Origin: Prolixibacteraceae bacterium
GTDB lineage: Bacteria; Bacteroidota; Bacteroidia; Bacteroidales; Prolixibacteraceae
DNA length: 51,576 nt
Assembly: GCA_016930365.1 (NCBI GenBank)
Contig: JAFGGY010000063.1
Span: 1 to 51,576 of the forward strand
Reading direction: 5' to 3'
Position 1 is the stretch's first letter, and every line of letters begins with the position of its first letter. This document shows, piece by piece, positions 1-9,153 of this stretch. The translations under genes were made by a program, and so were the position numbers. The notes beneath the pieces are model-generated. The model was not told the DNA's origin and searched no databases. It saw nothing but the letters and a program-made list of their open reading frames with translations.

Positions 1-513
1 AAGTACAGTAAAGACCGAAAGATGTCCAGAGTTCCATTAAAACTTACAGATGGTAGAGTTTTAATGTTATCACCAGGAAAGCACAATGAAGTTCAGGCTG
101 CGGTTGTGGAAGAGTTTGCTTCACGATTTGCACAAGGTTCAAAACTGCTTTATGTAGGAGACACAGAGAAAAAAGATTTACACTTAGACAAAGAAACTCT
201 TGAAAGGATTGGAATTCCGATTACAGAACATAGCAAATTGCCAGACATTGTAATTTATGACGAATCAAAAAATTGGCTATATCTCATTGAGGCTGTAACT
301 TCACATGGCCCAATAACACCGAAAAGAATTGTTGAATTGGAAGAATTTCTGAAAGATTGTAAAGCTGGAAAGATTTATGTTTCGGCATTTCCCGATTTTA
401 CAGAATTTAAAAAACATACTGCAGAAATTGCATGGGATACCGAAGTTTGGATAATAGAATTCCCAGAACATATGATTCATTTTAACGGTGATAGATTTTT
501 AGGGCCGAGATAA
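1..513 (+). CDS. BsuBI/PstI-type type II restriction endonuclease, C-terminal part (5' truncated by window)
   Basis: The reading frame is open to the first base of the window, so the ATG at 22 is probably internal. PstI is about 326 residues and only about 170 are present. The segment LPDIVIYDESKNWLYLIEAV followed by TSHGPITPKRI is typical of the BsuBI/PstI nuclease domain; the D and the E of LIEAV would belong to the PD-(D/E)xK-type metal site (family knowledge). These enzymes cleave CTGCAG-like sites and normally sit beside a cognate DNA methyltransferase, which must lie upstream, outside the window. The coding sequence looks AT-richer than the housekeeping genes that follow, which would fit a transferred defence gene. 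The stop is at 511-513 and repeat copy A begins 4 bp later. Confidence 0.85.
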   Translation, partial: KYSKDRKMSRVPLKLTDGRVLMLSPGKHNEVQAAVVEEFASRFAQGSKLLYVGDTEKKDLHLDKETLERIGIPITEHSKLPDIVIYDESKNWLYLIEAVTSHGPITPKRIVELEEFLKDCKAGKIYVSAFPDFTEFKKHTAEIAWDTEVWIIEFPEHMIHFNGDRFLGPR

Positions 514-516
514 TAT

Positions 517-654
517 CAATTGTTCGCTACTATTTTTTTAGTTGCTGATAATGAATTGATTGCACCTCGTCGGTTTAGTTATCTAAGTTGCTAATATTTA
601 ATTTGTTACGAACAAAAGTCTCATATCTCATGTCTTTCATCTAACGTACTGTTG
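517..654 (+). repeat. MITE-like intergenic repeat, copy A
   Basis: The 138-bp element starts CAATTGTTCGCTAC and ends TCTAACGTACTGTTG, so its ends are imperfect inverted repeats. Internal blocks CTAAGTTGCT, ATATTTAATTTGTTA and CTCATATCTCATGTCT recur in the other copies. The five bases AATAT flank it on both sides, which could be a target-site duplication. It sits directly behind the restriction gene stop. It has no coding capacity. Confidence 0.75.
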
Positions 655-671
655 AATATTTTTCGAAACAA

Positions 672-704
672 AAAAGCCGGCAACATTTCATGTTGTCGGC
701 TTTT
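672..704 (-). terminator. Rho-independent terminator of pgk
   Basis: A stem of about 14 bp with AAAAGCCGGCAACA on one side and TGTTGTCGGCTTTT on the other, 5-6 nt loop, lies about 20 bp past the pgk stop on the minus strand. T-rich DNA follows in that direction. Confidence 0.8.
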
Positions 705-723
705 GGTGTTTGTATTGTAATTT

Positions 724-1917
724 TTAGCTGCGTACTGCGGCAATTCCGGGTAGTTCTTTTCCTTCGAGGTATTCGAGAAGTGCACCACCGGCTGTTGAAA
801 TGTACGAAACTTCGTCGGCCAGGCCAAATTTATTGATGCAGGCTACCGAGTCGCCACCGCCAATAAGCGAGAAAGCTCCTTTTTTGGTTGCCGTAACGAT
901 AGCATCGGCAATGGCACGCGAGCCTTTGGCAAAGTTGTCGAATTCGAACACGCCAACCGGACCATTCCATAGAATTGTTCCCGATTCTTCAATAACTTTT
1001 TGCATGTCTTTGATGCTTTCAGGGCCGGCATCCAGTCCTTGCCATCCGTTCGGTATATCATTCGATTGCAATACTTTGGTATTGGCATCGTTCGAGAAAT
1101 CGTCGGCTGCCAATACATCGCTGGCCATAATAAGCTTAACGCCTTTTTCTTTGGCTACTTTTTCGATGGTTTTAGCCGTTTCGAGAAAATCGTCTTCGCA
1201 AATCGAATCGCCAATATTGCCGCCGCGGGCTTTTACAAAGGTATAGGTCATACCGCCACCAATAATCAGGTTGTCAACCTTGTTAAGCAGGTTTTCGATA
1301 ATGGTAATTTTTGACGAAACTTTGGCACCACCCATAATGGCTGTTAACGGACGTTGAGGTGATTGAACCACTTTTTCGAGGCTTTCGATTTCGCTGCCAA
1401 TTACGTAGCCAAACATTTTATCGTTAGGGAAGAATTTAGCAATTACAGCGGTTGAGGCGTGGGCGCGGTGAGCAGTTCCAAATGCATCGTTAATCCAGCA
1501 GTCGCCATTTTTGGCCAGTTGTTCAGCAAAAGCTTCGTCGCCTTTGGTTTCTTCGGCATGGAAGCGCAGGTTTTCGAGAATCAGCACTTCGCCCGGTTTA
1601 ACATGGTTGGCCATTTCGAGTGTTTCGGCACCTATACAGTCGGGTGCAATATTAACTTTAGCACCGTCGAGCAGTTCTGAAAGGTGCTTAACCAGGTGAC
1701 GCAGTGAGAATTTGTCTTCCGGTCCGTCTTTGGGGCGGCCAAGGTGCGACATAATAACGGGCGAACCGCCTTTTTCAATTACTTTTTTAATAGTAGGCAA
1801 GGCAGCTCTCATGCGGGTATCGTCGGTAATTTCGAATTTATCGTTTAACGGCACGTTAAAATCAACCCTGATGAGTGCCCTTTTTCCTGAAAAATCGTAT
1901 GTTTCAATTGTTTGCAT
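724..1917 (-). CDS. pgk: phosphoglycerate kinase
   Basis: Transfers phosphate between 1,3-bisphosphoglycerate and ADP in cytoplasmic glycolysis and gluconeogenesis. At 397 residues it has the usual bacterial length and is intact. Visible signatures are RVDFNVPLN near residue 17, SHLGRPK near 57, [16 protein letters not shown] in the hinge region, and the C-terminal nucleotide loop GGGDSVA followed by [19 protein letters not shown]. The ATG at 1917 lies about 20 nt downstream of a consensus -7 box, and a strong hairpin terminator follows the stop, so the gene is probably transcribed alone. Other ORFs in this interval are shadows of this frame. Confidence 0.98.
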   Translation of the reverse strand: MQTIETYDFSGKRALIRVDFNVPLNDKFEITDDTRMRAALPTIKKVIEKGGSPVIMSHLGRPKDGPEDKFSLRHLVKHLSELLDGAKVNIAPDCIGAETLEMANHVKPGEVLILENLRFHAEETKGDEAFAEQLAKNGDCWINDAFGTAHRAHASTAVIAKFFPNDKMFGYVIGSEIESLEKVVQSPQRPLTAIMGGAKVSSKITIIENLLNKVDNLIIGGGMTYTFVKARGGNIGDSICEDDFLETAKTIEKVAKEKGVKLIMASDVLAADDFSNDANTKVLQSNDIPNGWQGLDAGPESIKDMQKVIEESGTILWNGPVGVFEFDNFAKGSRAIADAIVTATKKGAFSLIGGGDSVACINKFGLADEVSYISTAGGALLEYLEGKELPGIAAVRS

Positions 1918-1946
1918 TGTGATATACTTTAGTTAGAAATTGATTT

Positions 1947-1954
1947 CAAAGATA
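1947..1954 (-). promoter_or_regulatory. Bacteroidota-type -7 box of pgk
   Basis: The minus strand reads TATCTTTG, a match to the Bacteroidota -7 consensus TAnnTTTG, 29 bp before the pgk start codon. No good -33 TTTG is present at the preferred spacing, so the call rests on the -7 box and its position. Confidence 0.5.
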
Positions 1955-2046
1955 AAAATTTCTGCGCGATTATGAATGAACAACTGGTTTTAATGCACGA
2001 TGTTAAAGTGTCGTTAAAACATTTTAATGCGGGCTAAGCTATGATT

Positions 2047-3408
2047 TTACTCTTTTTTTTCTTCAGGCGCATGGGTCTCCTCTGTGCTTTGTATGGTTTG
2101 TTGATTCACATGGTTGTTTTCAAATTCGGTTGAAAGCCCGGGTTCATTTTTCTCGTTAGTTGATTGAACCATTGCTTTTGCACTGTTTTTATCGATTAAA
2201 AACACCCAAAACGAACTGGCTACTATGCTGATGAGCACAACGGCATACGATACATTTTGAATTGCCTGCCCACTGCTTACAAGTGTTTCGTTTGCCATTT
2301 CGGTTCCATGCAACGATAAGGCGTATTGTAGTGGTAGTGAGGCAAGTACAGCAGCAACTAATCCTCGTGGCCCCATAGCACCAACCAGTTTTTTATCGCG
2401 TGGGCTTACATCGTGCTTGCCCATAATTTTTGCGGTAAACGGACGAAGTAGTAAAGTGCCGGCAACAAATATAAGACCTACCAGTATGTGCCACAGGTTA
2501 TTTAACTGGATGCTAATTCCGATATAAACAAAGAAATAGGTTTGAAAAACAAACACAATTTCAGAAAAGAAAACTCTTTCGGTTGTGTTAAGGCTGCAAT
2601 CTTCCTGTGTGTTTACGATTCGTTTCATCAGGTTTGCCGAGCCGATGTTGCCGGCCATTATTCCGAACGATAAAATGCATATTCCCCCGTTGAGACCCAT
2701 GTGTTCCGATAATCCGTAAAGGATGAAAGCCAGTGCAAACGATGTAAACATGGTGTTGCTGATATTGGCCAGCCAGGTTCTTAAAACAGCAATCCAAAGA
2801 AAACCAGCTCCAAGGCCAAGTAGGATGGCGAAAAGAAACGAAATGCCCATGTTCTGAAAAACTCCGCTTATGCTTACCTCTCCAGTTTGTATTCCGGCAA
2901 GCAGCGCAAGGGCAACTACAAGGCAAAATACATCGCTTAAGGCCGATTCAATGTAAAGTGTTGTTTGAGTTTTCAGACCCGATTTGAGTTGTTTAACCAT
3001 GGGTATTACCACTGCCGACGAAGTGCCACCCAATGCTGCACCTAAAAACATGCTGTAAAGGTTATTCAGGTTTAACAGGTACTTTCCAATAACAAAACCG
3101 ATTGCCATTGCCCCGATAAAATTGAGCAGTGTGAGCAAAGAGGCACTTAATATTGACTTTTTTAATGCTTCGAGGTCGAGGCTGGTTCCACTTTCGAAGA
3201 GTATAACAATAAGTGTGATGGTTGTAAAAACCGAACCAAATTCGCCTAAAAACGAGGGGGTTATTAATCCAAAAACCGGCCCGGCCAGCAATCCGGTTAC
3301 AATTAAAATGAGCACGTTTGATACTCTGATTCTGCTGAACAGGGCATTTAATACGTGCGAGAAAAAAATGAGCAAGCCTAAGGCAATGATTATAATCGAG
3401 ATTTCCAT
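2047..3408 (-). CDS. cation:proton antiporter (Na+/H+ exchanger family, CPA type)
   Basis: An inner-membrane antiporter of the Na_H_Exchanger family that exchanges Na+ or K+ for protons. The 453-residue protein is almost wholly hydrophobic up to about residue 410, compatible with 12-13 membrane helices, followed by a charged, Glu-rich cytoplasmic tail. The segment ESALSDVFCLVVAL is where CPA1 proteins carry their ND ion-binding pair; here it reads SD. A second conserved stretch is GPRGLVAAVLASLP. It lies 51 bp behind the YgjP-like gene on the same strand and may be the last gene of that run. The ion specificity cannot be told from sequence. Confidence 0.88.
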   Translation of the reverse strand: MEISIIIIALGLLIFFSHVLNALFSRIRVSNVLILIVTGLLAGPVFGLITPSFLGEFGSVFTTITLIVILFESGTSLDLEALKKSILSASLLTLLNFIGAMAIGFVIGKYLLNLNNLYSMFLGAALGGTSSAVVIPMVKQLKSGLKTQTTLYIESALSDVFCLVVALALLAGIQTGEVSISGVFQNMGISFLFAILLGLGAGFLWIAVLRTWLANISNTMFTSFALAFILYGLSEHMGLNGGICILSFGIMAGNIGSANLMKRIVNTQEDCSLNTTERVFFSEIVFVFQTYFFVYIGISIQLNNLWHILVGLIFVAGTLLLRPFTAKIMGKHDVSPRDKKLVGAMGPRGLVAAVLASLPLQYALSLHGTEMANETLVSSGQAIQNVSYAVVLISIVASSFWVFLIDKNSAKAMVQSTNEKNEPGLSTEFENNHVNQQTIQSTEETHAPEEKKE

Positions 3409-3459
3409 AAATGATATTTTGAGGGTATAAATATCGATATTTGTTTTAATGTAGAAGTG

Positions 3460-4167
3460 CTATAGTTTAAATTTCTTTACTTCCTTGTCGTATTTTCGGG
3501 CATTTCCACCACTAATTTTATCTAAAAGTTTCCAAAAACCGGAGCCATGATTGGCTTCAACGGTATGAACCAGTTCGTGTAGAATAATGTAGTCAATCAG
3601 GTGCGAGGGAAGCCTCATTAGGTGGACATTCAGGTTGATGTTGCCTTGCGACGAGCAACTTCCCCAGCGCGATTTCAGATTTTTCACAAAAACCTGTTTG
3701 TATTTAAATTTATGAATTGAAGCCAGTTCGTTTACTCTTACCGGTAAGTATATTTTAGCTTCAAGTCTGCAGGCTTCAACAATAACCTTCGATATAAATT
3801 TTTGTACTCGTTGCGATTCAACCTCTATGTTTTCGGGAATTTTTACGAGAAATTCGTTTTTTTCGCCCCGATAAGCATTTAGCTCTTCACGCCTGCTTGT
3901 TTCTATAATAATTGTAGTATTAAAAAGTTTTATTGTATCGCCCGGTTTGTAAACGGTCTTCTGTTCAAGATGCTTGTTTTGTTGTTCTTTAATCCATGCC
4001 GTATTATCGAGTATAAATTTTGTAACATCTTTCGATGCAGTAAACCACGGGTAGTTTACCACAATTTCGCCATCGGGTTTTACCCGCATAGTTATGCGTT
4101 GTGCGTTTCGGCGACGGGTCGTTTTTATTACGCCCAGCCCTTCTATTGTGTAATAATTTGTTGACAT
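3460..4167 (-). CDS. YgjP/SprT-like zinc metallopeptidase family protein (DUF45)
   Basis: A 235-residue protein of the YgjP (DUF45) family of predicted cytoplasmic gluzincin-like metallopeptidases. The zinc motif HELVH starts near residue 197 and continues TVEANHGSGFW, giving the HExxH-x5-H pattern with the downstream FW typical of the family. Upstream, LKSRWGSCSSQGNINLN is the other conserved block. It lies 6 bp from the DUF2723 gene, so the two are co-transcribed. The substrate of this family is unknown to me. The protein looks full length. Confidence 0.85.
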   Translation of the reverse strand: MSTNYYTIEGLGVIKTTRRRNAQRITMRVKPDGEIVVNYPWFTASKDVTKFILDNTAWIKEQQNKHLEQKTVYKPGDTIKLFNTTIIIETSRREELNAYRGEKNEFLVKIPENIEVESQRVQKFISKVIVEACRLEAKIYLPVRVNELASIHKFKYKQVFVKNLKSRWGSCSSQGNINLNVHLMRLPSHLIDYIILHELVHTVEANHGSGFWKLLDKISGGNARKYDKEVKKFKL

Positions 4168-4173
4168 TTGTTT

Positions 4174-7100
4174 CTAATATTCTCTTAAAACGGCATCGAG
4201 TTTTTGATCGATAAGAGCCGATAACTCAACACGCTTATTCTCATCAAGCAAACCAAGTATTTCTTTTAAAATGCTGCTTTCCTGGTCAATAAATCGTTGG
4301 TAGGTGTCGATATAATTTTTTCCCAGCGAGAGGTAAAATTCGATGTTGTTGATTCGTTGCAGGGCAATGGTTTTGAGCAATTTGTCGGCTTTTTCGCTTT
4401 TGTTGAGCCGGTAGTAAATGCTGGCATTTGCAACATCGGTAAGGCTGGTTTTATATCGTTCGGGGGGCAATATGCTGTATAATTTGTCGATTGTTTTTTC
4501 GGTTTTTTCTTTTTCGCTTTCAATGAATAACGCCGAAGCCAACTGGTAAAAGTTGTGTTTTATATCGGTGGCCTCAATCGTGTTACGGGTGTTAATGCAA
4601 ATATGAATATCAGGATTGTCGATATTTCCCCATTGGTATTTCTTCATTAAGTTTTCGTACAGAACAGCTGTGTTGGTACTTTGCATGCCTTTTTCTTTTT
4701 TAATCGGAAGAAAACGATAAGCCAGGCCTTCGTTGTACAGATAGGGTTCGAGGTCGATGTTCATGGTTTGAATTACACCCAGGTCGAAATACAATGGGCG
4801 TTGCCAGTTATTGTTGGCCAGCATATCGAGTATGGCCAAATCGCTCTTGGTTACATAATTTCCTTTGTACGAAATGAAAATGGTATCGGCAATTTCATTG
4901 AACCGGCTAACCGGTAAGGTGCTGCTTTCGATAACAGCCTGTTTGTTAACGGTAATCTTGAAGTTTCGGGTAGGCATGTAGTTGTACGAGTCGCCTCCGC
5001 GGGTTTGCAGCTTGGCACGCTCGTTATCGTTAAGGGCGAATTCAATAAGCCTCGAAAGTTCAATGGCTTTTTCAACATCGTCGCGTATTAAAACCGCGTT
5101 GCGGTTGTTGTAAACATATTTTTCGGAGGCCATGGTAATGGGTAGCGGTTCCGAATCGTATGTTTTTTGTTTCATTTGATTAATATACCAGTCGCTGTGT
5201 AGCAGGGTAACATTGCAAATGCGCACATCGGGGCGTGTTTCTTCTACATCCTGGGCATACCAAAGCGGAAAGGTGTCGTTATCGCCATAAGTAAATAAAA
5301 CAGCATTTGGTGCACAGGTGTTCAGGTAGTTTTTACCGGTGTCGCTTACAAAGTATCGCCCCGAACGGTTGTGGTCGTTGTAATTTTGGGCAAGCAACAG
5401 AGCCGGAACCGCTAGTCCTAAAACTAGTGCCGGAACATGTGGCATGGCGGGTAATTTTTTAACAAAAAACGAGTAAAGCGAGATAACACCTATTCCTATC
5501 CATATCGAAAAAGCATAAAACGAACCGATGTAAGCATAATCGCGCTCGCGGGGTTGGTAGGGCGTTTGATTCAGGTATAGCACAATGGCTATTCCGGTCA
5601 TGAAAAACAGCAAGGCAAGCACCCAGAAATCGTTGCGGCTTTTTTTATAATGAAAAAATGCACCCAGAAGCCCTAACAGCAAAGGCAGCATAAAATATCG
5701 GTTGGTGGTTTCGGGGTTGCTGAGCGAGGCCGGTTGTGTTCCGTTGTGCCCCAGACGTGCCTTGTCGATAAATCCTATGCCCGACAGCCAGTTGCCGTTC
5801 AGTACATCGCCATGCCCCTGCTTGTCGTTTTGACGGCCAGCGAAATTCCACATAAAATATCTGAAATACATGTAGCCAAGTTGGTACGACACAAAAAAGC
5901 GGATGTTTTCGCCAAAAGTGGGTATTGTGGCTGTTTCGCTGCCTACAGTTACTTTTCGTCCTTCAATTTTACCCCACATTTTGTACCCGTGTACATGGTT
6001 GCTTTGCGAGCTGTACATGCGGGGAAACAGTGTTTTAAATCGCCTGTCGAACTGGTATTCGGCCGAGCTTTCAACTTTGATATATTCTTCGTCTCCGGGA
6101 TAATATTCGGTTTTTCCTTTTTCGACATCAACAGCCGGAGCATTGTAGTAATGGCCGCTTACCAAGGGTGTTTGTCCGTACTGGCTGCGGTTGAGGTAGT
6201 TTACCAGCGCATAGGCATTTTCGGGGTTGTTCTCGTCCATAGGCGGGTTGGCTGCCGACCGAATAATGATGCTTGCATATGAACTGAACCCCAGGCAAAT
6301 AAGCAAAACCGACATGGCGGCGAGGTTTAGCAATGGCTTGTTCTTTTGATAGCTTATTGCCACTACGACTACCAATAACCCTAAAAGCAGAACGATAAAA
6401 AACAACAGGCCCGAATTGAACGGCATGTTGAATGAGTTGACAAACAGCACTTCAAATTTACGGGCTAAGGCTGGTATGCCCTGCACAATGCCATACATGA
6501 TGAATAGGATTGTTGCCCCTGATGCTATAAGCGTTGCCAGTACCCCTTTGCTTGCAGGGTTATACTTTTTGAAGTATGCAATAAGCGCAATGGCTGGTAT
6601 AGCCAGCAGGTTAAGCAGATGTACACCAATGGAAAGCCCCATTAAATATGCAATGAAAAGTATCCATCGGTTGGCATGTTTTTGACCGCATTCGGCTTCC
6701 CAGCGTAGAATGGCCCAAAAAACCACAGCTGTAAATAACGACGATAAGGCATAAACTTCTGCTTCGACAGCCGAAAACCAGAACGTGTCGGTAAATGCAA
6801 AGGCCAGAGCCCCTATAATGGCCGAACCATACAGTACGGTTTCGGGTATTTCTTTATTGCTTTTAAAACGAAGCACCAGCCGAACGATAGTCCAGTACAG
6901 AAACATAATGGTGGCAGCACTGGCAATAGCCGAAAAGGCATTCATGAACAAGGCAACATGAGCATTGGAGGGAGCAGCCAGCGAAAAAACCCGCTGCACC
7001 AGCAGAAAAAAAGGTGCCCCCGGTGGGTGTGGAACTTGTAATTTATGTGCAGCGGCAATAAACTCGCCACAATCCCAGAAGCTGACTGTAGGCTCAAGCG

Positions 7101-7176
7101 TTAACAGGTAAACGATAAGCGAAACGATAAAAACGGCCCATCCGAGCAGGTTATTGGTTTTTTTTTGAAGTTCCAC
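4174..7176 (-). CDS. DUF2723 membrane glycosyltransferase-like protein (O-mannosyltransferase-related)
   Basis: A 1000-residue polytopic protein. The N-terminal region contains the DUF2723 hallmark TVSFWDCGEFIAAAHKLQVP followed by HPPGAPFF, the loop that carries the acidic residues of GT-C enzymes. About a dozen hydrophobic helices fill the first 570 residues. The rest is soluble, with TYGDNDTFPLWYAQ near its start and a helical C-terminal tail. Relatives include TMEM260-type O-mannosyltransferases, so a role in glycosylating exported proteins is likely (inference). It is packed between the flavodoxin-like gene (18 bp) and the YgjP-like gene (6 bp) in one transcript. It is full length for the Bacteroidota version of the family. 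Confidence 0.87.
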   Translation of the reverse strand: MELQKKTNNLLGWAVFIVSLIVYLLTLEPTVSFWDCGEFIAAAHKLQVPHPPGAPFFLLVQRVFSLAAPSNAHVALFMNAFSAIASAATIMFLYWTIVRLVLRFKSNKEIPETVLYGSAIIGALAFAFTDTFWFSAVEAEVYALSSLFTAVVFWAILRWEAECGQKHANRWILFIAYLMGLSIGVHLLNLLAIPAIALIAYFKKYNPASKGVLATLIASGATILFIMYGIVQGIPALARKFEVLFVNSFNMPFNSGLLFFIVLLLGLLVVVVAISYQKNKPLLNLAAMSVLLICLGFSSYASIIIRSAANPPMDENNPENAYALVNYLNRSQYGQTPLVSGHYYNAPAVDVEKGKTEYYPGDEEYIKVESSAEYQFDRRFKTLFPRMYSSQSNHVHGYKMWGKIEGRKVTVGSETATIPTFGENIRFFVSYQLGYMYFRYFMWNFAGRQNDKQGHGDVLNGNWLSGIGFIDKARLGHNGTQPASLSNPETTNRYFMLPLLLGLLGAFFHYKKSRNDFWVLALLFFMTGIAIVLYLNQTPYQPRERDYAYIGSFYAFSIWIGIGVISLYSFFVKKLPAMPHVPALVLGLAVPALLLAQNYNDHNRSGRYFVSDTGKNYLNTCAPNAVLFTYGDNDTFPLWYAQDVEETRPDVRICNVTLLHSDWYINQMKQKTYDSEPLPITMASEKYVYNNRNAVLIRDDVEKAIELSRLIEFALNDNERAKLQTRGGDSYNYMPTRNFKITVNKQAVIESSTLPVSRFNEIADTIFISYKGNYVTKSDLAILDMLANNNWQRPLYFDLGVIQTMNIDLEPYLYNEGLAYRFLPIKKEKGMQSTNTAVLYENLMKKYQWGNIDNPDIHICINTRNTIEATDIKHNFYQLASALFIESEKEKTEKTIDKLYSILPPERYKTSLTDVANASIYYRLNKSEKADKLLKTIALQRINNIEFYLSLGKNYIDTYQRFIDQESSILKEILGLLDENKRVELSALIDQKLDAVLREY

Positions 7177-7194
7177 GTTGCTTGGTTTTAGTTG

Positions 7195-7770
7195 CTATTG
7201 TAGTTTTTGGAGCAGCCAGGCCATGTTTTCGCCCAGTTTTTGCATTACGCCCATTCCTTCGGTATCGTTAAGTACGTCGCCGGGGTTTTTCCCAAAGCCG
7301 ATATTCCAGTAGCTCGAACCGGGTACTACCATTTGGTTTATCAAAAAGAAGTTGTTCATGCTGGCTAGGGCATGCAAATCTCCTGCGCGGCGTTGAACAA
7401 CGAGCCCTGCACCTACTTTGCGAGCCAGCAGGTTACCGTTGCCCCGTGTAACATAACCGGCTACATCAATCAGGGCTTTCATTTCGGTGGTAACATCGGC
7501 AAAATATACCGGCGAACCCAGTATAATCCCGTCGGCTTCGACCATTTTTTCGATGCAACGGTTCAGCAACTCATTTTTAATGTGGCATTTACCGTCTTGT
7601 ATTTCCCTGCATTTGCCACAGGCGGTACATCCGTGTACCGGTTTATTGCCAATTTGCACCAATTCGGTTTCGATGTTGTTTTGGTTTAGTACCTTAAAAA
7701 CTTCTTTAATCATTAACGAGGTATTCCCGTCTTTTCGCGGGCTTGCATTAAATGCAACAACTTTCTGCAT
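7195..7770 (-). CDS. flavodoxin family / iron-sulfur flavoprotein-like NAD(P)H oxidoreductase
   Basis: A 191-residue flavodoxin-fold protein. The FMN-phosphate loop NASPRKDGNTS lies at residues 8-18. A cysteine cluster GCTACGKC near residue 48, with a further Cys in DGKCHIKN, resembles the compact motif of iron-sulfur flavoproteins (Isf). GSPVYFADVT is the second FMN-contacting loop. Such proteins are cytoplasmic electron-transfer enzymes or NAD(P)H-dependent reductases; the donor and acceptor are not evident here. It is separated by 2 bp from the DUF4159 gene and by 18 bp from the DUF2723 gene, so it belongs to the same operon. Confidence 0.85.
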   Translation of the reverse strand: MQKVVAFNASPRKDGNTSLMIKEVFKVLNQNNIETELVQIGNKPVHGCTACGKCREIQDGKCHIKNELLNRCIEKMVEADGIILGSPVYFADVTTEMKALIDVAGYVTRGNGNLLARKVGAGLVVQRRAGDLHALASMNNFFLINQMVVPGSSYWNIGFGKNPGDVLNDTEGMGVMQKLGENMAWLLQKLQ

Positions 7771-7772
7771 AA

Positions 7773-8450
7773 TTACGGTATGTTTTTATCGCGGTTAAAT
7801 ACGTACGAGATGATGTTGGCACCCATTTGCAGTGCTTTTTCTCTTATGTGTTGAGGGTTGTTGTGTACGGCTGCCGATTCCCACCCGTCGCCCAGGTCGC
7901 ACTCGTAGGTGTAAAATACCACCAGTCGGTCTTCGTAATACAGGCCAAAACCCTGGGGTGCTTTTCCATCGTGCTCGTGTATCTTGGGTAATCCGTTTTC
8001 AAATTCATATTCCTGGTGATAAATGGGATGGTCGAAGGGCAACTCGACGAATTCCTGTTCGGGAAATATTTTTTTCATTTCACGCCGAATATAGGGGTCG
8101 AGCCCGTAATTATCGTCGATGTGTAAAAAACCACCGCTCATCAGGTAGGCGCGTAATACTTCGGCATCGTTGTCGGAGAAAAAAACGTTGCCGTGGCCGG
8201 TCATGTGCACAAAGGGGAAGTTAAAAATATCGAAACTGCCTGTTTCAACGGTAGAGGGTACCGGGTGAATATTGGCATCGAGATTTTGGTTTACAAATTC
8301 GATGAGGTTGGGCAAAGCTGTAGGGTCGCTGTACCAGTCGCCGCCGCCGTTGTATTTTAGCAATGCAATTTTAACGGTGGTTTCGTTTTGAGCCAGTACA
8401 AAGGTGCTAAGGCTTACAAAAAGAAAGAATATCAATTTACGCATCATCAT
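7773..8450 (-). CDS. exported DUF4159 protein
   Basis: A 225-residue protein with a signal peptide (hydrophobic stretch to about residue 20 ending FVLAQ), so it is probably periplasmic. The mature part matches my recollection of DUF4159: KYNGGGDWYSDPTALPNLIEF at the start, then HMTGHGNVFFSD and GGFLHIDDNYG, a fold related to the glutamine-amidotransferase-like domain of gliding proteins. No enzymatic activity is established to my knowledge. The start overlaps the end of rsmE by 14 bp, so the two are translationally coupled. The protein is complete. Confidence 0.85.
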   Translation of the reverse strand: MMMRKLIFFLFVSLSTFVLAQNETTVKIALLKYNGGGDWYSDPTALPNLIEFVNQNLDANIHPVPSTVETGSFDIFNFPFVHMTGHGNVFFSDNDAEVLRAYLMSGGFLHIDDNYGLDPYIRREMKKIFPEQEFVELPFDHPIYHQEYEFENGLPKIHEHDGKAPQGFGLYYEDRLVVFYTYECDLGDGWESAAVHNNPQHIREKALQMGANIISYVFNRDKNIP

Positions 8451-9153
8451 TGTCGTTTATAAGATTAACAATCTGAGTGGCAGCCACTCCCGCTGTTTCG
8501 GTTCGCAAGCGGCTGTTGCCCAATGTTATTTGTTCGAAACCCTGCTGTGCTGCCTGTTCGATTTCGGAAGCCGAAAAATCGCCTTCGGGTCCAATAAGCA
8601 CCAAAACCTTATCGCCGGGTTTTACAAGGTTGAAAAGGTGTTTGCGCGGTGCATGGTCGTCGCAATGGGCTATAAACTTCGAGCCCATGTTGGCTTCGTT
8701 TAAAAACGTTTCAAAATTAGTTAAATTATTCAACCTCGGAAGGTAGGCCTTTAGCGATTGTTTCATGGCAGCAACGATTACTTTTTCGAGCCGTTCGGGT
8801 TTTATTTGTTTGCGCTCGGAATGTTCGCAAAGCAGCGGGGTTATTTCGTCGATACCAAATTCGGTTGCTTTTTCGAGAAACCACTCGAAACGGTCGTTGT
8901 TTTTGGTGGGGGCAATGGCCACGTGCAGGTAAAAATTGCGTTTTTGAAAATCGTGTTTCACTTCAATTACTTCAACCTGGCAATGTTTTGGGCTTGGGTC
9001 GGTAATTTGTGCCTCGTACCAGTTGCCTTTTCCGTCAACCAGGGTAAGCACATCGCCTTGTTTGTATCGCAAAACCCGTATGCAGTGTTTCGATTCGGTT
9101 TCGTTTAAGGTATAAATGTTGCCCGAAATATCGGGCGTGTAAAAAATGTTCAT
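8437..9153 (-). CDS. rsmE: 16S rRNA (uracil(1498)-N3)-methyltransferase
   Basis: A 238-residue SPOUT-class methyltransferase that uses S-adenosylmethionine to methylate U1498 of 16S rRNA. The N-terminal PUA-like part carries ESKHCIRVLRYKQGD. The C-terminal trefoil knot contains the SAM loops LIGPEGDFSASE and ITLGNSRLRTETAG, both diagnostic of RsmE. Its ATG overlaps the stop of the SixA-like gene by 4 bp (ATGA arrangement), and its own 3' end overlaps the DUF4159 start, so it sits in the middle of a tightly packed operon. Length is normal. Confidence 0.95.
   Translation of the reverse strand: MNIFYTPDISGNIYTLNETESKHCIRVLRYKQGDVLTLVDGKGNWYEAQITDPSPKHCQVEVIEVKHDFQKRNFYLHVAIAPTKNNDRFEWFLEKATEFGIDEITPLLCEHSERKQIKPERLEKVIVAAMKQSLKAYLPRLNNLTNFETFLNEANMGSKFIAHCDDHAPRKHLFNLVKPGDKVLVLIGPEGDFSASEIEQAAQQGFEQITLGNSRLRTETAGVAATQIVNLINDNDDA

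Noticed and set aside
5734-6282. 182-aa plus-strand ORF inside the DUF2723 gene
   Set aside because: Antisense shadow of a gene with strong family motifs.
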